A stretch of 64,000 nucleotides of DNA from Chitinophagaceae bacterium (GCA_019638475.1 JAHBTR010000003.1:1-64000); one strand, 5' to 3'; counted from the stretch's first letter, positions 1 to 10,454 are shown. The notes: generated by a model from the sequence alone, not told the origin. Translations and numbers: made by a program.

Positions 1-222
1 TAATTAAAAATACTTGTTTAATAATATGTTATTGCCTTAGAAAGTATTTGTTTTATATGTTAGATAACTGAACTTCTAATTTTGAAAGCTGCAAAGTATT
101 GTATTGAACATTGGAAAAATTCTCTACCATTTTTTTATAATAATCAATACCTACTTGTAAGTTTTGCTTGAATTTTGTGAAATATTTTTGTTGTTTTTCA
201 TTGATAGATTCGCCATAGGCTT
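1..222. repeat. Left copy of a 222-bp perfect direct repeat flanking the CHAT gene
   Basis: This stretch is identical base for base to 7051-7272, at an offset of 7050. It ends where the two copies diverge after position 222. It may extend leftwards beyond the window, because identity already holds at base 1. The right copy is the 3' end of an intact gene, so this left copy is the displaced or duplicated one. Confidence 0.97.
53..222 (-). pseudogene. Detached 3' fragment of the nitronate monooxygenase-like gene
   Basis: The fragment holds the last 56 or so codons and the stop of the gene whose intact copy is at 7103-8878, with no base changes. It has no start and no upstream part: the reading frame runs into unrelated AT-rich sequence after position 222. 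It is therefore a dead remnant made by whatever duplicated the 222-bp repeat. Perfect identity suggests the event is recent, or that the copies are kept alike by recombination. No function is expected. Confidence 0.9.
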
Positions 223-356
223 AATTTTTTTTGAAAGTATTTAACAAATAGTAGCCATAATTTGTTATATTTACCACATTTTATAATCACTCAATTCACT
301 GAAATATAAGGTTTCGTAATATGATGTGTTTTGTTCAGTAAATATCCTCATTTAGC
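223..356. other. Upstream region of the CHAT gene
   Basis: This is AT-rich sequence between the left repeat and the CHAT start codon. No complete TTTG/TAnnTTTG promoter pair stands out. A TTTG at 271-274 followed by TATATTTA-like sequence is the nearest candidate. I see no gene and no strong hairpin here. Confidence 0.4.
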
Positions 357-3300
357 ATGAATCATTTTTTTATCTCAACAAGCAAAATATTTTCCTGCAT
401 TGCTTTCTTAGCCTTATCTGCAAGTATATATGCCCAATCATCTCATGCATATATATCGTTTTTTAAGGAAGGTAAATTTAAAGAAGCATCAGTAGAAGTA
501 GATAGGCTTTTTAAAGCAGGGAAGTATGACCAGGCAAGCATTTATGGATGGGTACTGTTGCACAAGAAAAGCAATGACATTCATCAAAAAAAAGACAGCT
601 ATACTAACGAAATTAATTTGGCCATTCATGCAACATTAATGATTGACAGTTTAAATAAAAATCCTAAGTCTCAAAGTTTAGAACAATATATTAAACAAAA
701 CAATCAACCTATTTTATGGGCAAGTTGTGGGTTAAGGCAAGTAGCAGGTATTTTTTCAAAAACAGACCCATTCTTTGCAGATGCTGTTTTAGTTAGTGCT
801 TTACCTTATCAAAAAAACTCTTTTAATTTCATAAGGGCATACAACACGTTAATCAGTCAAAATTTTTTTTTAAGAAAAAAGCTACAACAAAGATTAGCCG
901 ATAAAACATTTACCGATTACCCTTTATTGGAAAAACAGTTGCATAAACTAATTGCTTATTATCCTACAGAAGCAACAGATTGGATATTTTTGTCAAAAGA
1001 ATTTATTGCAGAACAAAAAGAAGATGCTTATGCTTATCGTTCTCTTGCAGATAATTTATATACTTTAAAATATTATGAAGAGGCTGCCCAAAACTATATA
1101 ACATCTTTTGAAAAAGACCCTTTTACTTTTGAAGATAATCTTACCAATGCAGCAGCTTGTTATATTAGAATACAGCAGGAAAACAAAGCAGACAGCCTTA
1201 TTAACTATTATTGTAAGCTGTACAAAAAAGGAAATTTTGCAGAGAACGTAAGATTGCAAAAAACTATTCTGTATAAAAATGATGGTAATTATGGTGCAGC
1301 TCTTGAATTATTGGTTCAGCCGTTTACAGAATCTTTTAACCAACAAGAAGGAGAAAAAATACTTGCAGATATATATGCAGAGAACGGCAGCAACAATAAA
1401 ATTCTTCAATATTATCTTGCTAAGATAAAAAATGGAAGCAACAATATTGATGATTATACCAATTTAATACACTACTACAATACAGACTCTTCTTATACCC
1501 AAAGCATGGAAGTGTACCAATTGGCAGAAGCTAAGTTTACAGAATTTTCCGAAAGTTTTTTTTATCATTCAATGAACACTTTTATTGCCGTAAAAGACAA
1601 TGAAACTGTATTAAACGTATTGCATCAGTGGAATACAGTTTACCCATTTTCTACATGGTGCTTGGATAATTATGCTTCTATGCTAAGGGTAAATAAAAAA
1701 TATACGCAGGCTTTAACTATGCTGCAAAAATCTTTTGAAACAGTAGGAGCAAATGGTACTTGGAGAGTAAATCAATTATTAAGAATATTTGATGACGCAA
1801 AACGGGTATATGAAAAAGCCTCAATATTAGATTCTATGTTGCAACAATATCCTGATGCAGAAGCATTATGGGCAGCCAGAGCCAATATAGAAGAAAGCAA
1901 AACAGATAAAATAAACATTTGGAATAATGCTGCTGCAAAAAACAGTTACAAGGTTTTTCCTTTTTACAATATGCAGTTATTAAACAAAGATGCTGCAAGC
2001 ATTAATAACCAAATAACCTTGCTTGAAGCAAAAAAGGAAAGTTTTTATGAAAATGCACAACCTTCAGAAAAAGCTAAAATAGATTTTGAAATTGCCCGTA
2101 CCTATACAGATTTATTGAGTATTAAAACCATATCAAAAAAAGTGGGTAAAAAAGCTATTGAATATTTTAATACAAGCATAGCAAAATATGGTAATATAGT
2201 CAACGTGTATAAACATTTAGATAAAGTATATAATGCTATAGAAGATAAAGATTCTGCTAAAACTGCTTTATTACAATCTCTAATATATAATCCTGACCAA
2301 AGCACTTCTTATTGGGATTTGTGGGCAAAATACAACTATAAAAATAAAATAGCATTGTATAAAAAATATATGCTTAGAAATCCTTTACATGAATATAGAA
2401 CATCTACTTATGTACAATTAAATACTATGTGGGGTGGCAGTGTTATAGAAGCTGTAAAATATGCAGATATTTATGTAGAAAAATTTCCCAATTCAAACTA
2501 TACCAATAAAGTAAAAGGATATAAAGCACAGGCTTTATCCCGATTAGGCGACAACAAAGGTTATTTTGAAAGTAATTTTAAAGACTACTGTTGTTTAGCT
2601 AAATCAGAAACATATATTGACTGGTACAACAGTGCTATTAATGCAGTACAAAAAGGTTCTAATAAAATAGTGGTAGATACAGCTTTGTGCGAAGCAATGA
2701 TTTATTTTAATGATGGTACAGAAGCAAAATATCAAGATGACTGTAACTGTGGTAAAGTAGCATCTATACAAGTAGGAGCATCTTTTATACAATTTTATTA
2801 CAATAAAGATTGCGATTTAACAAGTATTGTTTCATCCGATGGTTATCATCTTTCTCTTCAATACACTGCTAATGGGCTTATACAAAAAATGAGTTCAAAA
2901 ACAGAAGGAACTTTGCTGTTAGAATACAACAGTATGAAAAAACCTGTAAAAGTAATTACAGGAAATGATACACTTATACTAACCTATGATGAAACCGGTG
3001 AAATACTTACAAGAGAAGCAAACAACGGCTATGCTTCTACTTTAAAAATATCCTCATTATTACAAAATCTTACAGCAAAAACAAAATTACCCCAACAGGC
3101 TCTTGCCAATATTAGGGCAGCTAAATTGCCTGAACTAAATATTGACGATAAAATATATGACAGCCTTTATAATAAATACAACAATACAACAAAGGGAACA
3201 GCAGCATGGATTAAAGCAGGTATAGATTTATGTAAATACATGTATAAAAACATAACAGCAAATGCTTCCTATGGAACAAATATTGTGCATACTGCTTCTA

Positions 3301-6300
3301 ATATGTTTCAAGTAGTAAAAGAAAATAAAACTTTATACAATCAGGGAATAGAATTGGTAGATGTATTTTACAATACTTTAATGCAAATAAGAAAAAAAGG
3401 AGTTGCCAATAATTATTGGAACACTTGGGTTGATATGCAAGATTGGATAAAAACAGTTTTGGTAACACAAAAAAACAACAACAAACTTTTTTCACTTGCT
3501 TTTGCCAAAATGGAAAAGTATAATAAAAATCCTGTTGTATTATTAGATGAAAGCAAATGGCTGAATAAAAATGATATTAAAAATGCAGGGTTTTGGCAAG
3601 ATATTTATTTCAGCGATTTTATTCCTGCTAAATACGCCAATATTATTAAGCCAACAAAAGTTTATTATGCTCCAGACGAATCTGTTTGGGCTGCAACCAA
3701 TAAAGGGCTTTTTATTAATACCAATGGCTTGTGGCAATACATTAATTACGATATAAAAAAACAAAAATTTGTAAAAGCATTTACACCTGCCAATAGTTTT
3801 GCAAGTTCAGATATTAATGAGGTTTTATGGATAAATGACTCTCTGTTTTTCATTGCTACCAACGATGGCTTATATAGAATAAATGGCAATAATTTACTTA
3901 CTGCTAAAACACAAAAAATAAGTGAACTGTTTGGTCTTTCTTCCAATATTATAAACGATATAGAACTTGTAAATAACCAATATCTATTAATAGCAACCAC
4001 TAAGGGACTTGATGTATTAAACATTACCCAAAACACCATTGTTGCTGCTTATTTACAAAACAATGCCATTGGTTTTGTACAATACTCACATCAAAGCATC
4101 AACAATTCTTTTAACAAAGCCTATAACATTATTGCAGGAATAACTTCTAAAAAAATAATAGGAACTATATTGAATGATGATGCTACAGGATGGATATTTG
4201 ATGATTTATATACAGGTAATTATGATTATGCTACTTTTGATTATAACGGTAAAATTATATATACCGTAGCAGATAAGGTTTTTGCTCTGCAACAAGAAAA
4301 TATAGAACAAAAAATTATTGCCATAGAACTTACAGGCAATATTACCACTACCAATGTAAAGCAAGTGTATGGAATAGAGCATCTTTTTTTAGAAGAAGAA
4401 ACTCCTTTGGGTGTATTAACAGATAGAGGCATTTCTATTTATCAGAATAATCATTTTGAGCATTTAGATATTCCTAATGTAGATGGAAAGTTTTTGTCTG
4501 CCATTCATATTGCAAAAGGAAGCAATGGGGCTATGGCTGTTTTAAGTAACGACAGAATTTCTCTGTACGAAAAAAACAACATTACTTATTCGCCCAACAA
4601 GGTTACTGCACTATTGAGTATGGACAGTATTTCTATGACAATAGTTGCTACAGGAAGAAGACTTATGTATTACACTTCACAAAGTAATGAACCAGAAACT
4701 TTCCCTTCCTACACAAGTTCTATTACACATATAGCAAAAGAAGCAGATACAAGTTTTATAGCAGCATCGGGCTTTAATATTATACGTTTCAGCATTAATA
4801 AACATACAGGCAGAGTAAGTGAAAAAGAATTGTTTTATTGCGACCAAACAGAACCTGCAAGCGGAGAAAAATATACAGCAGGAGATGTGAAGAAAATTTT
4901 GGTAGATAAAAAAGGAAGAATATGGATAGTAACAGCATTAGCTGTTTTTAAATACGATGCTAATGCAACCAATACAGTTACAGAATATAATTTCTTTAAA
5001 AATCCTAATGAGTTTCCATCTTACACAGAGTTGGTATATAATATTGTAGAAACAATAGATGGAAAAATTTGGGTAGTATGTTCCAACGAAAAGCATTTGT
5101 TTTACAAAAGCATTAGTTTAAGTGGTGGTTTACTGCAATGGAATGAAGAAAAACAACTATTTGAAAATTTATTAAGAACCAAAGGAGATTATACGATTCC
5201 ATTTGATTGGTTTATTAATTCTTACACAATAATAGATTCTGGAAAAGCTATTATAGGAACAGCTTCCAATTTTGCAGAAGATTATTATGGCAGTGTAAGA
5301 GATTTTTATGTTACAGACCATACCGCTACAGAAGCCAATAAATCTTACTTAAAATTAAAAGGACAAAAGCCTTCTTTGTTTTTAGGAACAGAGGGAGCTT
5401 CAATAGGAAATATCTGGTTATTTGGTACAGCATCAGGCGTAGTGTGTTACGCAAATGGTGTTTGGTTTTATCCTGAAAGATTTAATCAACTGTTGCCAAA
5501 AGATATGGAATATGGGGCTTATGGTGGAAGAAGTGTACATGCTATTTCTGTAGATAAGGCAGGAAAAATATTTGTAGCTACTAATAATGGATTGCTTATA
5601 TATAATTCTGGAGGAAGAGATGCTGTAAGTCTTTTAAGCCGAAACTTTAATACATCTGAAATGCTGACATATTACAGCCAAAGTCAATTAGGTCATGAAA
5701 GAGAAGCTATTATAAACAGTATTCCAAAACAATCCAATGCAGGTAAGTTGTTAGCAGAATATACAATGGTAGATAAAGAAATCAGAAAATTACAACAACA
5801 AAAAGGAAAAAGTCAATTTGAAATGATGCGTAAAGGAAGTAATAGAAAAAGTAATGTAGATTCTCTTACTTCCGAACAAAACAAATTGACACAAAAGCAA
5901 ATGCAAATTTTATTGCAATTAGAACAGCAAGAGCCTGCAATACATCAGGTATTAAAAGTGCCTCCTGTTGAGTTAGCAACTTCCAGAAATAAATTAAAAG
6001 ACAATGAGTGTATTATACAATACATTCCTTTGGCTAATAGACTTTGCATACAATTTGTTTCAAAACAAAAATTATCTTTTAAAGAAATACAAATTAACCA
6101 AGCACAGTTAATGGATTCTGTTATGTTGGCTGTAGCATCTCTTTCCGGTAGAAATGTATATCCTGCAAGAGGTGTACATATTAGAAAATCTGATAACGAT
6201 AAAAAATCTGCTCCCGACATCAACAAAACCTTAGCTTTTTTGTACGATGTACTTATTCAGCCTATAGCAAATGACATAGAAGGATATGAAAATGTGTATT

Positions 6301-7028
6301 TAATTCCGGCAGATAAATTATTTTATCTGCCATTTGCATCTCTTATACACACCAATGAAAAAGGAGAGCAACGTTATTTAATAGAAGACCATAACATAGG
6401 ATTTCTTTCTACCATATTCTTATTTGATTTGGTGTATAATTATAAACCTTCTGGCAAAGGAGATGTGTATTTGTTTGCAGACCCAGATGGAAGTTTGCCT
6501 TTTGCAAAAACAGAAGTTGCAGAAATTAAAAATTCTATAACCAATAGTATAAGCTATGAAGGAAAAGCTGCTTCTGTTGCAAACTTATCATCTATTGCAG
6601 ATAAATGTAAGGTGCTTCACTTGGCTACACATGGCTTTTTAGAAAAAGGTAAAATAGATGAAAGTTGGATATTGTTTGCAGATAAAAAATTAAGCATGGC
6701 AGAAATATTAACTATGAAATTTCCTCATGCAGAGTTGGCTATACTTTCTACCTGCGAAAGTGCTTTAGGTGCAGATGGTATAGAGTACGCTACACTTGCC
6801 AGAGCATTTAACAATGCAGGAGTGCCTTCTGTACTTTCTACTTTATGGGAAATAAATGATAAAGCTGCTATGGAAATAATGGTAGAGTTTTATAAAAATA
6901 TTCAAAATGGCATGAATAGGTTTACAGCTTTAGCAGCATCGCAAAGAAGTTATCTTGCTAAGTACAAAACAGATGCAAAAGCCAAACCAAATTATTGGGC
7001 TCCATTTATTATATTGGGCAAACCATAA
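357..7028 (+). CDS. Exported TPR / beta-propeller / CHAT-domain protein
   Basis: This 2,223-residue protein starts with a clear Sec signal peptide (hydrophobic core, cleavage near SIYAQ). Residues about 30-770 are helical and TPR-like. Residues about 774-890 are beta-rich with YD-repeat character. Residues about 1105-1760 hold repeated W/VAT-NGL strands typical of a two-component-type beta-propeller. A charged coiled coil spans about 1798-1865. The C-terminal 350 residues are a CHAT domain (caspase HetF associated with TPRs), with the catalytic His in LATHG (H2092) and Cys in STCES (C2133), so it should be an active caspase-like peptidase. Many characterised CHAT proteases are cytosolic, so the signal peptide is notable. 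The substrate is unknown. The gene stands alone between two identical 222-bp repeats. The domain call is firm; the role is not known. Confidence 0.9.
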   Translation: MNHFFISTSKIFSCIAFLALSASIYAQSSHAYISFFKEGKFKEASVEVDRLFKAGKYDQASIYGWVLLHKKSNDIHQKKDSYTNEINLAIHATLMIDSLNKNPKSQSLEQYIKQNNQPILWASCGLRQVAGIFSKTDPFFADAVLVSALPYQKNSFNFIRAYNTLISQNFFLRKKLQQRLADKTFTDYPLLEKQLHKLIAYYPTEATDWIFLSKEFIAEQKEDAYAYRSLADNLYTLKYYEEAAQNYITSFEKDPFTFEDNLTNAAACYIRIQQENKADSLINYYCKLYKKGNFAENVRLQKTILYKNDGNYGAALELLVQPFTESFNQQEGEKILADIYAENGSNNKILQYYLAKIKNGSNNIDDYTNLIHYYNTDSSYTQSMEVYQLAEAKFTEFSESFFYHSMNTFIAVKDNETVLNVLHQWNTVYPFSTWCLDNYASMLRVNKKYTQALTMLQKSFETVGANGTWRVNQLLRIFDDAKRVYEKASILDSMLQQYPDAEALWAARANIEESKTDKINIWNNAAAKNSYKVFPFYNMQLLNKDAASINNQITLLEAKKESFYENAQPSEKAKIDFEIARTYTDLLSIKTISKKVGKKAIEYFNTSIAKYGNIVNVYKHLDKVYNAIEDKDSAKTALLQSLIYNPDQSTSYWDLWAKYNYKNKIALYKKYMLRNPLHEYRTSTYVQLNTMWGGSVIEAVKYADIYVEKFPNSNYTNKVKGYKAQALSRLGDNKGYFESNFKDYCCLAKSETYIDWYNSAINAVQKGSNKIVVDTALCEAMIYFNDGTEAKYQDDCNCGKVASIQVGASFIQFYYNKDCDLTSIVSSDGYHLSLQYTANGLIQKMSSKTEGTLLLEYNSMKKPVKVITGNDTLILTYDETGEILTREANNGYASTLKISSLLQNLTAKTKLPQQALANIRAAKLPELNIDDKIYDSLYNKYNNTTKGTAAWIKAGIDLCKYMYKNITANASYGTNIVHTASNMFQVVKENKTLYNQGIELVDVFYNTLMQIRKKGVANNYWNTWVDMQDWIKTVLVTQKNNNKLFSLAFAKMEKYNKNPVVLLDESKWLNKNDIKNAGFWQDIYFSDFIPAKYANIIKPTKVYYAPDESVWAATNKGLFINTNGLWQYINYDIKKQKFVKAFTPANSFASSDINEVLWINDSLFFIATNDGLYRINGNNLLTAKTQKISELFGLSSNIINDIELVNNQYLLIATTKGLDVLNITQNTIVAAYLQNNAIGFVQYSHQSINNSFNKAYNIIAGITSKKIIGTILNDDATGWIFDDLYTGNYDYATFDYNGKIIYTVADKVFALQQENIEQKIIAIELTGNITTTNVKQVYGIEHLFLEEETPLGVLTDRGISIYQNNHFEHLDIPNVDGKFLSAIHIAKGSNGAMAVLSNDRISLYEKNNITYSPNKVTALLSMDSISMTIVATGRRLMYYTSQSNEPETFPSYTSSITHIAKEADTSFIAASGFNIIRFSINKHTGRVSEKELFYCDQTEPASGEKYTAGDVKKILVDKKGRIWIVTALAVFKYDANATNTVTEYNFFKNPNEFPSYTELVYNIVETIDGKIWVVCSNEKHLFYKSISLSGGLLQWNEEKQLFENLLRTKGDYTIPFDWFINSYTIIDSGKAIIGTASNFAEDYYGSVRDFYVTDHTATEANKSYLKLKGQKPSLFLGTEGASIGNIWLFGTASGVVCYANGVWFYPERFNQLLPKDMEYGAYGGRSVHAISVDKAGKIFVATNNGLLIYNSGGRDAVSLLSRNFNTSEMLTYYSQSQLGHEREAIINSIPKQSNAGKLLAEYTMVDKEIRKLQQQKGKSQFEMMRKGSNRKSNVDSLTSEQNKLTQKQMQILLQLEQQEPAIHQVLKVPPVELATSRNKLKDNECIIQYIPLANRLCIQFVSKQKLSFKEIQINQAQLMDSVMLAVASLSGRNVYPARGVHIRKSDNDKKSAPDINKTLAFLYDVLIQPIANDIEGYENVYLIPADKLFYLPFASLIHTNEKGEQRYLIEDHNIGFLSTIFLFDLVYNYKPSGKGDVYLFADPDGSLPFAKTEVAEIKNSITNSISYEGKAASVANLSSIADKCKVLHLATHGFLEKGKIDESWILFADKKLSMAEILTMKFPHAELAILSTCESALGADGIEYATLARAFNNAGVPSVLSTLWEINDKAAMEIMVEFYKNIQNGMNRFTALAASQRSYLAKYKTDAKAKPNYWAPFIILGKP

Positions 7029-7050
7029 GCAAATGGATGGAGATGTTGTT

Positions 7051-7272
7051 TAATTAAAAATACTTGTTTAATAATATGTTATTGCCTTAGAAAGTATTTG
7101 TTTTATATGTTAGATAACTGAACTTCTAATTTTGAAAGCTGCAAAGTATTGTATTGAACATTGGAAAAATTCTCTACCATTTTTTTATAATAATCAATAC
7201 CTACTTGTAAGTTTTGCTTGAATTTTGTGAAATATTTTTGTTGTTTTTCATTGATAGATTCGCCATAGGCTT
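7051..7272. repeat. Right copy of the 222-bp perfect direct repeat
   Basis: This copy is identical to 1-222. It comprises 52 bp downstream of the nitronate monooxygenase-like gene plus that gene's last 170 bp. With the left copy it brackets the whole CHAT gene. That is the layout expected of a segment inserted by recombination with duplication of the target, or of one unit of a tandem duplication. Confidence 0.97.
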
Positions 7273-8878
7273 GCACTTGTTTTTGAAGATATTTAATATA
7301 TAATTCCAATTCATTTATAAATACATGTGGCCTTTCTATTTTATTGTTTATATTTTTTAATCCATAAATATGACTAATCATATCTTTTAAACTAAAAATA
7401 CCAGAAAAATAAGCAAGATTTGGACCTGGGCAAATAGTAACTGCTGAAAGTTTATGAGATAAAGGCATTTTAGTTTTTATAAGTGCAGATGCCGAAAGTC
7501 CTTCACACAAACAATCTCTTTCTTCTACATTGGTTATTTGAATTTGTTTTTGTTCATCTGAAATATCTAAAGAATTTATTTGTTTTGTTTTTAAATCTAT
7601 ATACTGACGAGAAGCTGTACAAATGGGCTTTTCTGTAAACTCTGTATTGTTAGAAAGAAGTTTTTTATAACATGGGCTACCTGCTCTTCCTTTTGCTATT
7701 CTTTCTTTACGTTGTATTTCTGCAGTACTTTTTCTAAAGTTGTTGAATAATACACCAAGTGGCGATGCATTACTTAAATAATAATCTTCCTTACTTGCTG
7801 TAGATAGTTGATTTAAAGTAATCTCATCCACATTTGTTGCTTCTGGCACTAATAAAAATGGACTACCCCAACCAATACTATCTAATTGATAATAAGATAA
7901 CAAATAAGCATGTTCATCTGCTGTACCAATACCTCCTTGTGCTGTAATCTTTTGAATAGGGTTTTTAATAAAAATATTTTTATTAGATGTTTGCAAATTT
8001 TCGTTGCACAATATTAAAAGCTCTTGATATAATTTATGTCTATTTTGTTTAAACTCTTCAAGTATTGGTCCCATTAAAATTCCATCTGTAGCAAATACAT
8101 GACCACCACAATTTAATCCTGATTCTATTCTAAATTCAGAAACCCATAATCCTTTTTTGGCTAAAATTTTTCCTTGAATTAATGCCGAACGATAATCACT
8201 AACTTTTAGAATAATTTTTTTCTTCAAATAATTATTTTCATCTGGGAAAAAGTCTTCAAAATTTTCTGCATAATTATAGAGTCTTGGATTGTAGCCAGCA
8301 GAAAAAATAACAGATGAGGTTAAATTACTTTTTGCAAATCCACGCAATGCACTTAATGCATCTGAATATTCATCAGGTAATGAAACGCCTTCTTTTGTAT
8401 AATTTTGTTTATCTACTTTTGCCATAATATTCACATCAATATCTCCTGCTGTTACGCTTTCTCTTAATTCGTTCTGTAATTTTTCTTTTTTTGCTGTATC
8501 ATTTTCTTTAAGCATTTGATGAAACAATTTGCTTAATGCCGATTCTTGTGGCAACAATTCAAAATATTGCCAAAGACTATTTCCTTCTACAAAAGGCATT
8601 TTTTTTATTTTGCCTACCTGACTATCAATAATCTGTTTTACAATGTTTAAATAATTTGTTATTCGTTTTGTTCTATAATCTTCCTCTTTTTTATTGATAT
8701 GAGTAAACTCCAAATCATTTTGACTACAATGGTATGACCGCATACTTTCTATCAATTCATCATCCATAATAGATATTACAGATGAAATGCCAAAAGGTGC
8801 AACTTTAATAGGAGTGTCAATGCTGTAGCTTAAACCCAAAACAGGAATATGAAAGCTGTGTTGTGAAGTGTTTTTCAA
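7103..8878 (-). CDS. Nitronate monooxygenase-like TIM-barrel protein
   Basis: The 591-residue protein has features of the nitronate monooxygenase / 2-nitropropane dioxygenase flavoprotein fold: a glycine-rich GLNCGGH segment, a QGGIGTADE phosphate-binding-type loop and a following GWGSPFLL strand. It is longer than typical family members because of insertions and a charged helical C-terminus. An in-frame TAA lies 12 nt upstream and no ATG precedes the conserved N-terminal segment, so a TTG start is inferred. No signal peptide is visible, so it should be cytosolic. It converges with the CHAT gene. The last 170 bp are duplicated at 53-222. The exact substrate cannot be told from sequence. Confidence 0.6.
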   Translation of the reverse strand: MKNTSQHSFHIPVLGLSYSIDTPIKVAPFGISSVISIMDDELIESMRSYHCSQNDLEFTHINKKEEDYRTKRITNYLNIVKQIIDSQVGKIKKMPFVEGNSLWQYFELLPQESALSKLFHQMLKENDTAKKEKLQNELRESVTAGDIDVNIMAKVDKQNYTKEGVSLPDEYSDALSALRGFAKSNLTSSVIFSAGYNPRLYNYAENFEDFFPDENNYLKKKIILKVSDYRSALIQGKILAKKGLWVSEFRIESGLNCGGHVFATDGILMGPILEEFKQNRHKLYQELLILCNENLQTSNKNIFIKNPIQKITAQGGIGTADEHAYLLSYYQLDSIGWGSPFLLVPEATNVDEITLNQLSTASKEDYYLSNASPLGVLFNNFRKSTAEIQRKERIAKGRAGSPCYKKLLSNNTEFTEKPICTASRQYIDLKTKQINSLDISDEQKQIQITNVEERDCLCEGLSASALIKTKMPLSHKLSAVTICPGPNLAYFSGIFSLKDMISHIYGLKNINNKIERPHVFINELELYIKYLQKQVQAYGESINEKQQKYFTKFKQNLQVGIDYYKKMVENFSNVQYNTLQLSKLEVQLSNI

Positions 8879-9058
8879 TATTATTATTTAAGTAAAAATG
8901 AAGTGCAAAAGTAATCAAAATAAAATACTAAAAGGTATTTTATTTTAAAATGATTAACAATAAATAATTATTGTTCTTTTGGTTTATGTGTAAATAATAG
9001 GTGTGCTTTAAATGAATTTTTATGATATTAAAATCAATATTGGCTTTAAAAATTTACT

Positions 9059-10396
9059 TTATTTAATACCATACTTATACTTATATCTTTCATACAACTG
9101 TTTTTGTTTATTGTCTAAACTCACTTCTCTACCTTGTATAAAAGCATGTATTACATTGCTTGATTTCATATCTAAAATATCGCCAGTGCTTACAACAATG
9201 TTGGCATCTTTTCCTTTTTCTAATGTTCCTGTTTGAGCATCAATGCCTAAAATTTTTGCAGCACTAAATGTAATAGCCTGCAATGCTTGTTCTTTGGTTA
9301 ATCCATAAGTTACTGCTGTACCTGCATTAAATAATAAATTTCTTCCTCTTGAGTTTTCATCTACATCGCCAATAGCAAATAACACCCCTGCTTGTTGTAA
9401 TAAATAAGGTGTTTTATATGGTTGGTCTATATCATCATCTTGTGTTATTGGTAGGCTGTGCATTTGATTTAATATAACAGCCACATCATTGTCTTTTAAA
9501 TAATTTGTAATCATCCAACTGTCTGCACCACCTACAATTACAGGTTTAAATTGAAACTCTTTGGCAAATGCTACACCTATCTGTATTTCTTTTACAGTTT
9601 CTGCATGAATGTAAAAATTTTGTTGAGGGCGAAGTTGTTTTTTTACGCCTTTCCAATTAAGGTAGGGATAAGCATCTATTTCTGTAAATAACCCTCGTAC
9701 TGCTTCAAATTTTATATTAGTGTGTTCAGGTTTTTCAATAGCATAATATGCTTTTGCATCATAAAAAAATTGACGAAGTTTTTCTATTCTGTCAAGAGCA
9801 GCTTGCATAGGATTTGTTTGAGTAGCTTGTCTAAACCACATTCTTCTTGCTACAAGGTTGGGCATTCTAAAATGAATACCTGCATCTGCTTTATACAAAG
9901 CATCTTCCCAATTCCAAGCATCTAATTGTACTACTGAAGATGAGCCACTAAGAATACCCCCTTGAGGAACAATATTGGCAAGTAAAATTCCATTGCTTCT
10001 TAATGTGCCAATTATTTTACTATCTGTATTGTATGCTACAATACTTCTTACATTGGCATTAATTTCTCCTAATTCTCTTTTATCTAAAACTGCTCTTACA
10101 GCACTTATTTCGTTTAATCCCAAATCTGTTTGAGAAGTTATTAGCCCTGGATAAATATGGCTGCCTTTACAGTCAATTATTTTTATATCAGCTATATTGG
10201 CTGTTGGTCTTACATCTACTATTTTTCCTTTAGAAAAAATAATCATACCATTTTCTATTACTTGTCCATTGCCTATATGTATAGTAGCATTGGTTAATGC
10301 AATGGTTTCTTTTTGCTCTTTAGCAGGATAGACTGTTTCTTGAGAGAAAGCAATTAATATGAATAAACTGAAAATTGTTGTTAAGATATGTTTCAT
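9059..10396 (-). CDS. Exported amidohydrolase-family protein lacking the first metal motif
   Basis: The 445-residue protein has a signal peptide ending near AFSQE, then the small beta-sandwich and TIM-barrel layout of imidazolonepropionase-like amidohydrolases. The C-terminal GTLEKGKDANIVV segment is typical of the family. The usual HxH after the first barrel strand is replaced by a TSQTD-like stretch, so at least part of the metal centre is missing; IHAE and GGADS segments further on are kept. It lies downstream of, and in the same direction as, a 1,015-residue relative, with a four-helix-bundle gene between them. It probably acts in the periplasm. It may be a non-catalytic partner or have altered metal binding. 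Confidence 0.75.
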   Translation of the reverse strand: MKHILTTIFSLFILIAFSQETVYPAKEQKETIALTNATIHIGNGQVIENGMIIFSKGKIVDVRPTANIADIKIIDCKGSHIYPGLITSQTDLGLNEISAVRAVLDKRELGEINANVRSIVAYNTDSKIIGTLRSNGILLANIVPQGGILSGSSSVVQLDAWNWEDALYKADAGIHFRMPNLVARRMWFRQATQTNPMQAALDRIEKLRQFFYDAKAYYAIEKPEHTNIKFEAVRGLFTEIDAYPYLNWKGVKKQLRPQQNFYIHAETVKEIQIGVAFAKEFQFKPVIVGGADSWMITNYLKDNDVAVILNQMHSLPITQDDDIDQPYKTPYLLQQAGVLFAIGDVDENSRGRNLLFNAGTAVTYGLTKEQALQAITFSAAKILGIDAQTGTLEKGKDANIVVSTGDILDMKSSNVIHAFIQGREVSLDNKQKQLYERYKYKYGIK

Positions 10397-10412
10397 TCTT
10401 TTTTAGTTTAAT

Positions 10413-10440
10413 AGTTTACAAGTTCACTTGTTCACAAGTT
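10413..10440. repeat. Left inverted repeat of the four-helix-bundle element
   Basis: This 28-bp arm matches the reverse complement of 10886-10913 at 23 of 28 positions. Both arms are built from repeated AAGTTCAC/AAGTTTAC units. Together they enclose the four-helix-bundle gene and little else. Confidence 0.8.
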
Positions 10441-10454
10441 AGTTCATTTATTTT

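Noticed and set aside
1..222. Reading the left repeat as the end of a second full nitronate monooxygenase gene
   Set aside because: The coding frame continues only to position 222, after which the sequence is unrelated; it is a fragment, not a second gene.
868..881. T9 run in the CHAT gene as a phase-variable site
   Set aside because: Runs of A or T of this length are common in such AT-rich coding sequence here; there is nothing to single this one out.
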